A DNA stretch of 64,000 nucleotides, from the NCBI RefSeq assembly GCF_963576675.1, contig NC_088913.1, positions 90,581,001 through 90,645,000 of the forward strand. The letters run 5' to 3'. Every line of letters starts with the position of its first letter. Position 1 is the first letter of the stretch. Under the pieces are notes generated by a model. It searched no databases, was not told the origin of the DNA, and was given only the letters and a program-made list of their open reading frames with translations. Shown one piece after another: positions 35,630 through 45,629 of this stretch. The stretch is from Euphorbia lathyris (Eukaryota; Streptophyta; Magnoliopsida; Malpighiales; Euphorbiaceae). A program made the position numbers and the translations under genes.

Positions 35630-35760
35630 CGAGCAGGGCCCCGTGGGCCATTTCTGCTCGCTGAGCAGGCCCCTGGAGGCCTCCTCGCCGAGCAGGCCGC
35701 CAGGCGCCTGCTCGGCGAGCAGGGGGCTGCTCGTCGCGAGTAGCCCTGCTCAGCGAGCAG
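35630..35760. repeat. Array of CTGCTCGnCGAGCAG palindromes (left LTR)
   Basis: Six units close to the 15-bp palindrome CTGCTCGGCGAGCAG, with variants in the centre and spaced by 5-15 bp of GC-rich sequence. The array is strikingly GC-rich compared with the AT-rich surroundings. The right LTR has seven units (47640-47792). Confidence 0.85.
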
Positions 35761-35877
35761 ACCTACGGGAATTGGTAAAAAAGACCAATTCCGCCCCCAC
35801 GAAGCCACGATGGACCCCACGTCTTCCTACACCAATAAGGACACGAAAATAGGTCAAAAAGAGGGCCGAGCCGCGTC

Positions 35878-35886
35878 TATAAATAG
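35878..35886 (+). promoter_or_regulatory. TATA box of element B LTR
   Basis: TATAAATAG, about 250 bp upstream of the middle of the LTR leader and conserved at 47909-47917 in the right LTR. Likely the U3 promoter, with transcription starting about 30 bp downstream. Confidence 0.65.
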
Positions 35887-36830
35887 GGTTTTTCCAATGT
35901 AAATTAGATATCTTTCGTTTTTGTAAATTATCTTAGCTTTCCCCTTGTAATCCCTCTCCATCTCCTCCATCTTCTCCAACCTCCATTGAAGCTCCTTCAA
36001 AGCTTTTTCTCGAGGAATTATCAAGGTCCGTCCTTAAGATTAACTCACCGGCTGCAGAGTAAACAGGTTCCCTGAAAGGGATTTTTGTATCTTCTTCTAT
36101 CTTTCCTTGTTTGTACTCTTTGATACAGTTGCCGAACTTAACTCATTGTATCTTGTGACATTTATCTTCACCTTTAATAATAATTTATCTCTTGTTTTGT
36201 TCTATGATTATTTGTCTAATCTCTGTCTTACGCTTTATTCAATTGGTTTAACTCATTCAAAAGCCCCAAAATCTAGTAGGCACATATTGCGAGCTAAATC
36301 TGACCTAGTCAGAGCCTAGGAGATTGACGACCTCTTAGTTGATTAAGCGCCAATTTACTGAGCCTTAGACCTAGTTTCGGCCTTAGGGAATCACGCGCTA
36401 GAAACCTCAAGAGGGTAAGTAGGGTTAATTGCCTTGAATACAAGTGACTTAGATTAGATTTTTATTCAATAGACCTAATAACCTATCTTCATTATTATCG
36501 TTCATACCATGTTCCTTCGGATAATTGCATTAATTAAAGATCAATTAGGGGTAGAGTAACTTAGTTAGGCGTAGAATAACTTAGTTAGAATTAGATAACT
36601 TAGCTAGGATTAGTATAATTCAACCTAGGAGTAGATTAACTTAAACAAACCAACTCAAAACCCCCTAAGCCTAGATAACGTCCGAGATCGAGTAGCTCGG
36701 TACTTGCAGAAATAAATCCCGTGGACGATAACCTGGACTAAACCAGAAATTTATTACTTGATAATGACGGGGTACACTTATCCCTAAGATCGGCCTCGCT
36801 CCACAACCGCGCGAGGCCGCGTCAAGTTTT

Positions 36831-36848
36831 TGGCGCCGTTGCCGGGGA
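36831..36848 (+). other. Primer binding site of element B
   Basis: TGGCGCCGTTGCCGGGGA, six bases after the LTR end. This is the standard primer site of plant Athila/Tat-type gypsy elements, complementary to the 3' end of a tRNA (commonly assigned to tRNA-Asp). Confidence 0.88.
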
Positions 36849-37307
36849 TTTATTTCTTCTGCAATATCGAACCAAAGGTCGACTTGTTAGTTTAGGCATT
36901 CTTTGTGAATATATCCTTTGTTAATATCATTTATACTTGTTTATATATATATACTTGTTTATAGTAACTATACTTGTTTATAATCATGATACCTGTTCAT
37001 ACATATCTATACCGTTTATACTTATTTATATACACATGTTTATATATACTCATTTATGATAGCCATTCTTGTTTATACCTACGCTTGTTTATATTCATTT
37101 GTACGAACATGTAGTTATACTTGTCAACTTCATCTATACGTGTCTGTATGTGTTTATCTATACCGTTCTTATACTTGTATAAAACTGTGCAACCTTGTAT
37201 GATTTGTATGATTTCCCTTCCGCTTCATTTATTTCTGTATTTATCTTTTCTCAGCGTATACCTACGAGATCAGCGAAAATACCGTGTGTCCCTCTTAACC
37301 CTGAACT
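36849..37307 (+). other. Element B 5' untranslated region
   Basis: Non-coding leader with degenerate repeats of TATACTTGTTTATA (about 36925-37120). Near 37250-37312 codons in frame with gag begin (reading NPELE just before the element C insertion). The natural gag start is not clear. Confidence 0.5.
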
Positions 37308-37312
37308 TGAAC

Positions 37313-39038
37313 TGTCACGTCCGTGACTAAATTTCTAGAATTTATATTTTTTATATGATAATTATTAGATGTGTGATTTTTATTTGGTGCCATAGGAAAA
37401 GTTTGGAATTAATTTGGTGGTTTTAGGTATAAATTAAAAGTTAGGATAATTTTTAAAAGATTATATAAAGATGGAGGACCAAATTTGCTATTTGTCAGAT
37501 TTGGATATATAAAATCCAAATCGTGAAGAGGTGCTGGATCATTATCCATTTTCTTTTTCTTTTTTTTTCTTTTCTCTGTCAGTTCATCGTTCTTGAACCG
37601 TTTCTCCACCGTTTCTTTGATTTACGGATATTCGACTATCCGAATTACTCGAAATTTAAAACATAGCATCCTTATGTATAGATCTAAGTCCTAGCCGAAG
37701 AGTTTTTGAGTTTCGGTAGTGTTTGGAGGGAAACGTCTTAGACAGAATTTAGCGGCTTATCGATCGGGTGTATTTTGTTCAATTAGTGACCAAGGTAAGT
37801 AACTATCAACTATATTTTGAGTTTTATGTATATAGATAAATATATATCAAAGCTTTTTCAGAAATTAATATTTCAGGGTTTATACGGGTATTTTGTAAAA
37901 TTTGGGTTTTTCACGATTTTGCTTTTTATTGTGAAATTATGGTTCAAATGAAGCTATTGATTATGCTTCTATGTGAATTTCAGATTTTACTTGATTATGT
38001 TGATTTAAGGCTTAATTTGATTGATTTACATATATACATATATGTTTTTGGTTTCAATATATATCTATATTGAACAAAATGAATTTGATGATTTCTTACG
38101 AATTGTTTTTGGATTGAGAAATCTGTTGCGGTTATTGTTGTTATTATTTTGGATTGAAGTCCAAATATGATTTTTATGATACAAAAGGGCTAATTGTGAT
38201 TTATGGTTATAAAATAGTTTGGAATTTGATTGTGAAAGGAAATTTGAGTACGTTATGATTTTATGATTTTATATTCATCGAGAGCTATGTGGATCGGTGG
38301 TTCCATATTTGAAGACCATGTTCAGTGAGGGACATGGCCTGTGTACACAGTTTGAAAGACCTATTGGGTATGGCAAAGAAGTGTCGGGTAAGACCATATG
38401 GGATAGGCAATGTTAAGAGACGTCTCGATTATATATGTGGTTATGGATTGATACTTAAGGGGAGAAACTCGAGAATGGATACAATATTTTAAGTTCATTT
38501 GGATTATGTTTTCCGTTATGATTGATTTTGATATAAGGTTTTACGTTTTATTGATTACGATTTGGCTTGATAAAACGCTTATTTGATTACCATATTTTAT
38601 AAGGTTTTGAACTCAAGAATGACTACAAGATTATATATATTTTTGGATTTTGGTTTCATCCTTTGACTATATTATGACTTTACGTTTTGAGTATATTTTA
38701 TAAGGTTTTGATTAAATCCCTTTATAAATGTACATATGTAGCTATATTACATAAAGTTGGTTTTTATAGCTGATAGTTTCTTACTGAGATTTTTGTCTCA
38801 CCATTTTCAAATGTTTTAATGTTTTTAGGTGAGAAAGTACAGGATATTGAGAAGGTTACCAACCGTTTAGGCGGGGTTTGGAAGTTGGCTGCTTATTGTG
38901 AGAATTATGGTTAGAACTTTGGTATTTCAATTGTAATATAATGATATTTAGGTTAAATTGGAGACTCCTAAGTATTGATTATGATCTTTCTATTTCATGC
39001 CCGATGCCGATTGAGGTCATCTAGGGTCGGGTGTGACA
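37313..39038 (+). repeat. Element C 5' LTR
   Basis: Begins TGTCACGTCCGTGACTAAAT and ends GGTCGGGTGTGACA. Contains a possible leader intron, donor AAG/GTAAGT at 37795 and acceptor TTTTTAG/GTG ending 38828, and the conserved family block at 38321-38470. Full length compared with the shortened 3' copy. Confidence 0.92.
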
Positions 39039-39041
39039 GTT

Positions 39042-39059
39042 TGGTATCGGAGCTCTAGG
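39042..39059 (+). other. Primer binding site of element C
   Basis: TGGTATCGGAGCTCTAGG lies three bases after the LTR end. The first part is one change from TGGTATCAGAGC, the initiator-tRNA-Met primer site used by many plant LTR elements. Confidence 0.82.
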
Positions 39060-40923
39060 TTAAATTCTTCGGACCTAAAGTTGATAGTAATTGAGGAATA
39101 TCAATATTTTGGTGATAGCTAAGAAATAATCGACAGTAATTGAGGATAGATATGTGGTGAAAGCTAAGAAATAATTTGGAATTTTTCGAGGATTGAGTAA
39201 CTAGCTAATGAGGGGTAGCAATGAGATTTGATGGGTGTATGAAAATTAGTAAATGATTTGATATTTGGTGATATGGGTTACATACTTGATATTAAGTATG
39301 ACTTGGTGTTGATATTTGAGTGTTTAATAGTTAGCTTACAACCATATATATATGAGATATGAATAAATTATAACTTTGAGCTAGAGATAATAACGAATTG
39401 TCTAGATATGTGCTGCGGGAGAATCAGATTCGTATATGAACCTTATGATGCATTTTCGACCAGATAGAAGCCGAATCTGTCATGGAGTCCTAAATGAAAG
39501 TTCTTTATTATTATCTTACGTTTCCAAGGGTTTTTGAATCGCCTTAATCGGAATTCGTATGGAAAAGTTATGCTGAAAACGGCATATGTTGGTCATTTTA
39601 GCGTTAAACCAGAATTTGGTTTTTGCTTTGATTTTTCTCCTTATTTGAGAGACATTGCTACTGGTTTAGAGAGATACCGATGTTAGTGATCAATGAGAAG
39701 TAAAGTGGGAGAATATATTCGAGTTCATGATTTGATGAGTAATATGAAAATTTGGCAAGCTTACATAGTGTTTGAGGAGATATGAATTTTGAGGACCAAT
39801 TTTTCTGATCTTAAATACAGTTTGAGATAGGAAATTAAGAGATAAATATGATATAAAAGGATATATATGTGGATAATTGAATATTTTTAGTTGAAGTTTG
39901 TGTCATTATGGTTTAAGTTTATATAAGGATCACATTGAGTGTTGATAGGTCAAATAAGAACATCTAAGGATATTATAGATTTATTGACTTTTATGGGTGT
40001 AAAGATATTATTTGGAGTTTCGAGAAGACAGAAAAAAACATTGATTGTCGTAATTTAGGTACCATATATTCCTTGACTATATAGTTTGGAGAGATGGTTG
40101 AAGTTTATTTGGTTGGATTGATGGTATATATAGTGGTGATTATAAGAGAAAAAAAATAGCATGTTAGCTTAATTGATTTTGAGTTAAATGTAGAATTATA
40201 AGAGTGGTGTTGATATTAAGAGTTTATGAAATAACTCTTATTGATAGGAAATTGTATTATCATAATGAGGTTTATATTAGTGATGTTGATGTTGATGTTT
40301 ATGAAAGGACTCTTATAAGAGTGATGGTGATGTTGATGCTAATGATTGACGATTATAATACAAATAATGATGGGAGTGAAAAATTATAGATATAAGTATT
40401 ATTATTATGATGAAGTAAGATTATATGCTGATGCAAATAATTGATTCAAATTATTTGAAGTTTAAGAAAAATATAATATCGTACATATTAGCGGTTCAAA
40501 AGTGATATTTTTGAAGTCTATAGAACTTGGAGATAGGTGAAATATATTTGATATATATGCAATTGATGGAATCAATTGTGATTTAAATCTATTAAAATGA
40601 GAGATTTGGTTTAATGATAAGAAGATATGAATATAAAGTATATCATAGGATATTTGAAGTTTTATTGTGGATTATGGTGATGGAATTCACTAGGTTGAAG
40701 TTTAGAGTTACTAAGAGTATATTGCAATAATGGTTACAGTGATGTTGATATTGATAAATGATGGAGTTAATGGAAGGAAACATTAGAATTTGTGGTCTTA
40801 TGATGATTATGAGGAATCTTGATAATGTGAAATAATTTTGTGATCTTGGAGATTATTTGAGGAATAAAATTTAGATTAGAGAATATGAATTTCGAGGACG
40901 AAATTTCTTAAGGTGGGGAGAAT
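39060..40923 (+). other. Element C internal region, non-coding
   Basis: Non-coding; the longest frames are about 60 codons with no recognised motif, and GATGTTGATGTTGATG-type runs occur near 40280-40340. The stretch 39370-39670 is similar to part of the minus-strand solo LTR at 61100-63094 (about 61175-61470), including ATTTTCGACCAGATA and GTCATGGAGTCCTAAATGAA. It ends in a polypurine tract just before 40924. Confidence 0.75.
40885..40923 (+). other. Polypurine tract of element C
   Basis: The stretch TTTCGAGGACGAAATTTCTT followed by AAGGTGGGGAGAAT directly precedes the 3' LTR. This is the phrase commonly found at the pol end and polypurine tract of plant chromovirus-type gypsy elements, and it primes plus-strand DNA synthesis. 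Confidence 0.82.
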
Positions 40924-42031
40924 TGTCACGTCCGTGACTAAATTTCTAGAATTTATATTTTTTATATGATAATTATTAGATGTGTTGATTTAAGGCTTAA
41001 TTTGATTGATTTACATATATACATATATGTTTTTGGTTTCAATATATATCTATATTGAACAAAATGAATTTGATGATTTCTTACGAATTATTTTTGGATT
41101 GAGAAATCTGTTGCGATTATTGTTGTTATTATTTTGGATTGAAGTCCACATATGATTTTTATGATACAAAAGGGCTAATTGAAGCCAAATGATTTATGGT
41201 TATAAAATAGTTTGAAATTTGATTGTGAAAGGAAATTTGAGTACGTTATGATTTTATGATTTTATATTCATCGAGAGCTATCCGGATCGGTGGTTCCATA
41301 TTTGAAGACCATGTTCAGTGAGGGACATGGCCTGTATACACAGTTTGAAAGACATATTGGGTATGACAAAGAAGTGTCAGGTAAGACCATATGGGATAGG
41401 CAATGTTAAGAGACGTCTCGATTATATATGTGGTTATGGATTGATACTTAAGGGGAGAAACTCGAGAATGGATACAATATTTTAAGTTCATTTGGATTAT
41501 GTTTTCCGTTATGATTGATTTTGATATAAGGTTTTACGTTTTATTGATTACGATTTGGCTTGATAAAACGCTTATTTGATTACCATATTTTATAAGGTTT
41601 TGAACTCAAGAATGACTACAAGATTATATATATTTTTGGATTTTGGTTTCATCCTTTGACTATATTATGACTTTACGTTTTGAGTATATTTTATAAGGTT
41701 TTGATTAAATCCCTTTATAAATGTACATATGTAGCTATATTACATAAAGTTGGTTTTTATAGCTGATAGTTTCTTACTGAGATTTTTGTCTCACCCTTTT
41801 CAAATGTTTTAATGTTTTTAGGTGAGCAAGTACAGGATATTGAGAAGGTTACCAACCGTTTAGGCGGGGTTTGGAAGTTGGCTGCTTATTGTGAGAATTA
41901 TGGTTAGAACTTTGGTAGTTCAATTGTAATATAATGATATTTAGGTTAAATTGGAGACTCCTAAGTATTGATTATGATCTTTCTATTTCATGCCCGATGC
42001 CGATTGAGGTCATCTAGGGTCGGGTGTGACA
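40924..42031 (+). repeat. Element C 3' LTR with internal deletion
   Basis: Identical in layout to the 5' LTR, except that about 620-630 bp are missing after position 40982 (the 5' LTR equivalent is about 37370-37996). The break lies at a short GTTGAT/GTGTGAT similarity, so it is probably a slippage or repair deletion. The remaining sequence differs from the 5' LTR at few positions. Confidence 0.9.
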
Positions 42032-42036
42032 TGAAC

Positions 42037-43426
42037 GTACTCTTCGCAGGAGCAAACAAATCGAAAAGCTGAAGCAAGACGAGATCATCAAGCCTATCAA
42101 GATGACTGACAATGAATGGAACAATGAACGGAATACTGAGGACACCGGGCCACAGAATGACACTCGTCTGATGAGTGAGATCCTGGCACCACACCGGCAC
42201 CAGCATTTGTCAGGCATTGTCGCTCCAAACATTCCGGCTAATACATACGAAATCAAGTCCGGTATAATTCACTTGATCCAACAGACCGGACTATTTGGAG
42301 GGGAAGCACATGAGAGCCCGAATGATCATCTGGATCGCTTCCTAATGTGCGCAGACACCGCAAGAACAAATGGGGTTCCCCAAGATGCTGCTGACTGAAA
42401 TTGTTCCCGTTCTCTCTGACTGGGCAAGCTTTGGAATGGCTGAGAACACTGTAGCCGGTTCAATCACGACTTGGGCAGGGTTGGAGAAGGAATTCTTGTC
42501 CTACTACTTCCCCCCCTCGAAGACAGCAATGCTCAGGGGTGAGATCACATCCTTCCACCAACCCGAGCATGAAGCACTCCACACATCTTGGACCCGATTC
42601 AGAAAAATGCTGTGCATGTGCCCTCATCATGACATACCCAAACATCAGCTAGTAAACGTCTTCTATCACGGACTAACACCCACCAATAGAGCTATTGTAG
42701 ACTCCGCAGTGGGTGGAGATTTGTTTAGAAAGACAGCAACAGAGGCATATGACATGATTAACGAGCTGGCCAGAAAGAGTGGTGCAGTGGCAAGAACAGA
42801 AGCTCACCGGCCCCACAAGGCAGCGGGTATTTACTGTGGAAGAACAGGAACAAAATCCAGTTGTTGCGGATTTGAGTAGGAAGATGGACGTACTGTTGGC
42901 TAAGCTTAGCCAACCTCCCACATGTGTGCACTGTGGCGGCGACCACCATGGAAAGGATTGTCAAGCAGGTAGCCCCTTCGCTGGAGATGGGGTGGAGATG
43001 GTCAACTATGTTGGGGGGCAGCCGAGATACAATCAGAACTATAACAACTCCAACCCCAACAACTAAAACTCCTACAACAACAACAATGGCAACTACAGGA
43101 GGCCTCAGCACCCGAACCTCTCTTACGGGAATTCAAATCAAAACGTGCTTCGACCTCCCAGCGGTTTTGTTCAGGAACATAGAGATCAGGAGCTTGGCAT
43201 GCCCCCATATCAACAGCAGAACCAAGGGCCAATGCAACCTCCTAAAGAATCCGACGAGGTGATCACTCTTTTGAAGGAGATCTCGGCTAGGCTTGCCAAC
43301 AACGAAGCCTTCTGCAAAGATTTGAGCAATCAGGTAGCTCAGATCAATAGGGACAGGCAGGAAAGGCCACAGGGTTCTCTCCCGAGCACAACGAAGAAGA
43401 ATCCAAAGATCCTGAGAAAGGATTGA
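42037..43426 (+). pseudogene. Element B gag (Athila-like), frameshifted
   Basis: The capsid region starts in one frame (MTDNEWNNERN at 42102; NTYEIKSGIIHLIQQTGLF; LDRFLMCADTARTNGVPQDA). It shifts frame near 42385 and continues (AGSITTWAGLEKEFLSYYFP, PHHDIPKHQLVNVFYHGL), then shifts again near 42810. The third frame has the zinc knuckle CVHCGGDHHGKDC (about 42922-42960), an Asn/Tyr-rich stretch with a TAA at 43064-43066, and a coiled tail to the stop at 43424-43426. The arrangement matches plant Athila gag, which forms the virus-like particle and binds RNA. The 5' end of the frame is separated by element C. Two frameshifts and one stop make it non-functional. Confidence 0.85.
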
Positions 43427-43949
43427 GTAAGGGGGAGAAATCGGGTTCTCCTCGGTTTTAATTCAAAGTTTGAACAATTTAATTATGCATTCCCTTTTTC
43501 TTTTTCTTTTTGTTTTCTTTTATTATTTTGGTTAATTGAATTCTAATCTCGTTTTGTTTATTTACGTTGTCAAGCTTTGTTTCCCCACACTTTATAAAAA
43601 AAAAACGAATTTCGCCCAACTCGGGCGAGTTAGGCACTGCCCAGCTCGCCGGGCTGGTCGATCGAGTCAGCCGGCTCGGCCGACACGGGCTGTTCGGGAT
43701 TTTTAAAAATCCCGAACCAAAAAAAAGGAAGGAAAGAAGAAAGAATAAGAAAGAAAAAAGAAAAGAATAAGAAAAAGAGGGGGGGGGGGGCGGGGTGACT
43801 CATCATCCCCTTCCCCACCTTCTTCTTCCCTTTTCTCTTCTTTCTTTTTCTTATTCCATTCTTTCTTTCTTCCTTTCTCCTTCTTCTTTTGTTTCTTCAA
43901 AAACCTAACCCCCCAAATCCACCATTCTAACCCGAATTCAAGATATAAG
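43427..43949 (+). promoter_or_regulatory. Possible promoter and leader exon for the ORF1-like gene
   Basis: After gag comes a C+G-rich segment (43615-43690), purine-rich and G-run tracts (43720-43795), then a C/T-rich stretch (43805-43885) like a plant 5' leader. The sequence AAG/GTATG at 43947-43953 could be a splice donor. I see no clear TATA box. Inference only. Confidence 0.35.
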
Positions 43950-44478
43950 GTATGAATCTTTACCTATTTTTTATTTCTAACATGTTTCTAGGCTTAGATT
44001 TTAGCTTAGGGTGATAATTTTTGAGATTTAAGAAAAACCTAAGTTTTAGGGTTCTCTCTCTTTTCTCAAATAAATCTCTTGTTTGCTTTTAAATTCTTGA
44101 TTTCCTTGCAATTTATGTTGACATGATAATTAATTTATAGTTTGGATGTAATTTCTATTCTCAATTTGTGAATATTTGGAGAAATTGCTCAATTTGTGTA
44201 AAATCTCCATTTTAGCTCAAAGTTCAACTATTAAAATTATAGTTAGAAACTTGTCAATAGAGTTATGAATTGCATTCTCACCATGTTTTAGTCATTGGGT
44301 ATCTCCAATTTTGCATAAATTTGTGAACTACGGGTAAAACACTTAGGGACCAAATACTTATGGTTTTAGCCCCTAAGTTCCTAAAGCTATGGCTTATGCC
44401 TATGAATGGTTTGTTTGGGGGTTTATGTTCAAAATTGTAAATATGTCCTAACTTTTCCATTTTTGGTCTATTCCTCAG
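43950..44478 (+). other. Predicted leader intron upstream of ORF1-like gene
   Basis: A GT at 43950 (context AAG/GTATG) and an AG at 44477-44478 (context TTCCTCAG/G, with T-rich sequence before it) bound 529 bp of T-rich DNA. The acceptor lies five bases upstream of the ATG at 44484. Consistent with a 5' UTR intron. Not proven. Confidence 0.45.
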
Positions 44479-44483
44479 GAACT

Positions 44484-45629
44484 ATGGGTAGGAAAGGCAA
44501 AGCCAAGGTCGTCGTCGAGAACGAAGCCGAGTCTGAGGTCGAGTTCAGCGATAGCCTCCAAGCTAAGTATGATCCACCCTTTGGTCTTGTTGATGAACGT
44601 GAGGGGATATTGTACGATAGATTTTCCAAGCAAGATCTTGCTACCCATATAGTTGTTGATCAAACTTATTTAGCGACTATAGGCTTGAAAAAGGATTTCA
44701 ATAAAATCCTCAAATTCCACGGCTGGTATAGACTAGCCACAAAACAGACCCCAGTTTATCACAACTTTACTATGGAATTTTTGACCACTTGGAAAAAAGA
44801 GCTACCCTTGAGCGGTAGGAAGCATTCTTTTAGACTAAACGGTAAACCTTACCGTCTCGATGATACCACACTAGCAGCCCTAATGGGAGTCTATAACAAC
44901 CCAGAGGCAATCTCAGATTTTGAGAAACCTATGACAAAAGATATGGCTTGGGAACAATTAACGGGCATATCGGACTTTGACTCCCAGACTGCTAGCCCAG
45001 TCGCTCTCCTAGACCCACTTCTCAACCTTGTTCACAAATTTGTGGCCCACAACTTGTTGGGCAAAAACGAGAGCAATAAAATCTCAAAGACAGAATTGCT
45101 CATACTATGGTGTGTGGCTAACCACAAACACGTGAATAATGTCAAGACCATATTTGAGGGCTTCTCAAGCCAAACGAGTAGGAAACATGGTTCCCTAGGT
45201 CTTGGACACTTAGTTACCAACCTACTTGAGAGCCAATTCAAAAATTTGGACAATCCCGAAGCTGCTGTTTACCATACTTTGCTTAACTCCAAGTTTTTGG
45301 GGAAATCTACTTTTCATGAAGTCTTAAACAGGAACCCAACCGGAGGAGCAAGCTCTAGTAGAGGGGGACGGAAAAGAGCACGAATTCCACCACAGTATAG
45401 GGACGAGGGACCTGAGGAAGAAGAACCTGCGACAGCAGGAGACCAAAGGGAACACCAAGCGCCGGGGACGGAGGCCCAGTTCCAAGCCATCAACACCATG
45501 ATGGCAGAAATGCGAGATCTTAACCTACGGACCTTTAACACTGTTCAACAGATGGACCAACGGTTCACCAACTTTGAGAAGAATATGGACCGAAGGCTTT
45601 CGGGTCTTGAATACGTAGCGGCAGATTAA
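44484..45629 (+). CDS. ATHILA-ORF1-like protein, intact
   Basis: An open frame of 381 codons from the ATG at 44484. An in-frame ATG at 44406 is further upstream, but it would lie inside the predicted intron and adds a hydrophobic stretch without Athila similarity, so I prefer 44484. The N-terminus is basic then acidic (MGRKGKAKVVVENEAESEVE). The central part (FHGWYRLATKQTPVYHNFTM, then FRLNGKPYRLDDTTLAALMG) fits the plant ATHILA ORF-1 / putative plant transposon protein type. The C-terminus has a basic RGGRKRARIPPQY patch, a Glu-rich stretch and a short coiled coil (TVQQMDQRFTNFEKNMDRRL). Function in the family is unknown. Its intact state contrasts with the broken gag and missing pol around it. 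Confidence 0.75.
   Translation: MGRKGKAKVVVENEAESEVEFSDSLQAKYDPPFGLVDEREGILYDRFSKQDLATHIVVDQTYLATIGLKKDFNKILKFHGWYRLATKQTPVYHNFTMEFLTTWKKELPLSGRKHSFRLNGKPYRLDDTTLAALMGVYNNPEAISDFEKPMTKDMAWEQLTGISDFDSQTASPVALLDPLLNLVHKFVAHNLLGKNESNKISKTELLILWCVANHKHVNNVKTIFEGFSSQTSRKHGSLGLGHLVTNLLESQFKNLDNPEAAVYHTLLNSKFLGKSTFHEVLNRNPTGGASSSRGGRKRARIPPQYRDEGPEEEEPATAGDQREHQAPGTEAQFQAINTMMAEMRDLNLRTFNTVQQMDQRFTNFEKNMDRRLSGLEYVAAD

Larger units (their letters stand above)
35221..36824 (+). repeat. Element B left LTR
   Basis: Begins TGATAGGGGTCAAAACCCCC and ends GAGGCCGCGTCA. It contains an array of CTGCTCGGCGAGCAG-type palindromes (about 35630-35760) and a TATA box, TATAAATAG, at 35878-35886, followed by a pyrimidine-rich leader. 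Confidence 0.92.
37308..42036 (+). mobile_element. Non-autonomous LTR retrotransposon C
   Basis: A complete LTR element, 37313-42031, with a perfect 5-bp target duplication TGAAC (37308-37312 and 42032-42036), inserted inside the gag frame of element B. It consists of a 1726-bp 5' LTR, a primer binding site, a 1.86-kb internal region without any protein gene, a polypurine tract and a 1108-bp 3' LTR. It must have been mobilised by proteins from another element. It belongs to the same family as the palindrome at 5371 and the three solo LTRs. Confidence 0.92.

Noticed and set aside
35438..35852. GC-rich frames in the LTR palindrome array (also 47448-47883)
   Set aside because: All three frames are open because of the repeated CTGCTCGGCGAGCAG words. 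They lie in the LTR U3/promoter region and are not a protein gene.
42758..43232. Minus-strand frames over the Athila gag
   Set aside because: Antisense to a gag with a clear zinc knuckle and capsid motifs. The valine- or cysteine-rich translations are by-products of Asn/Thr repeats.
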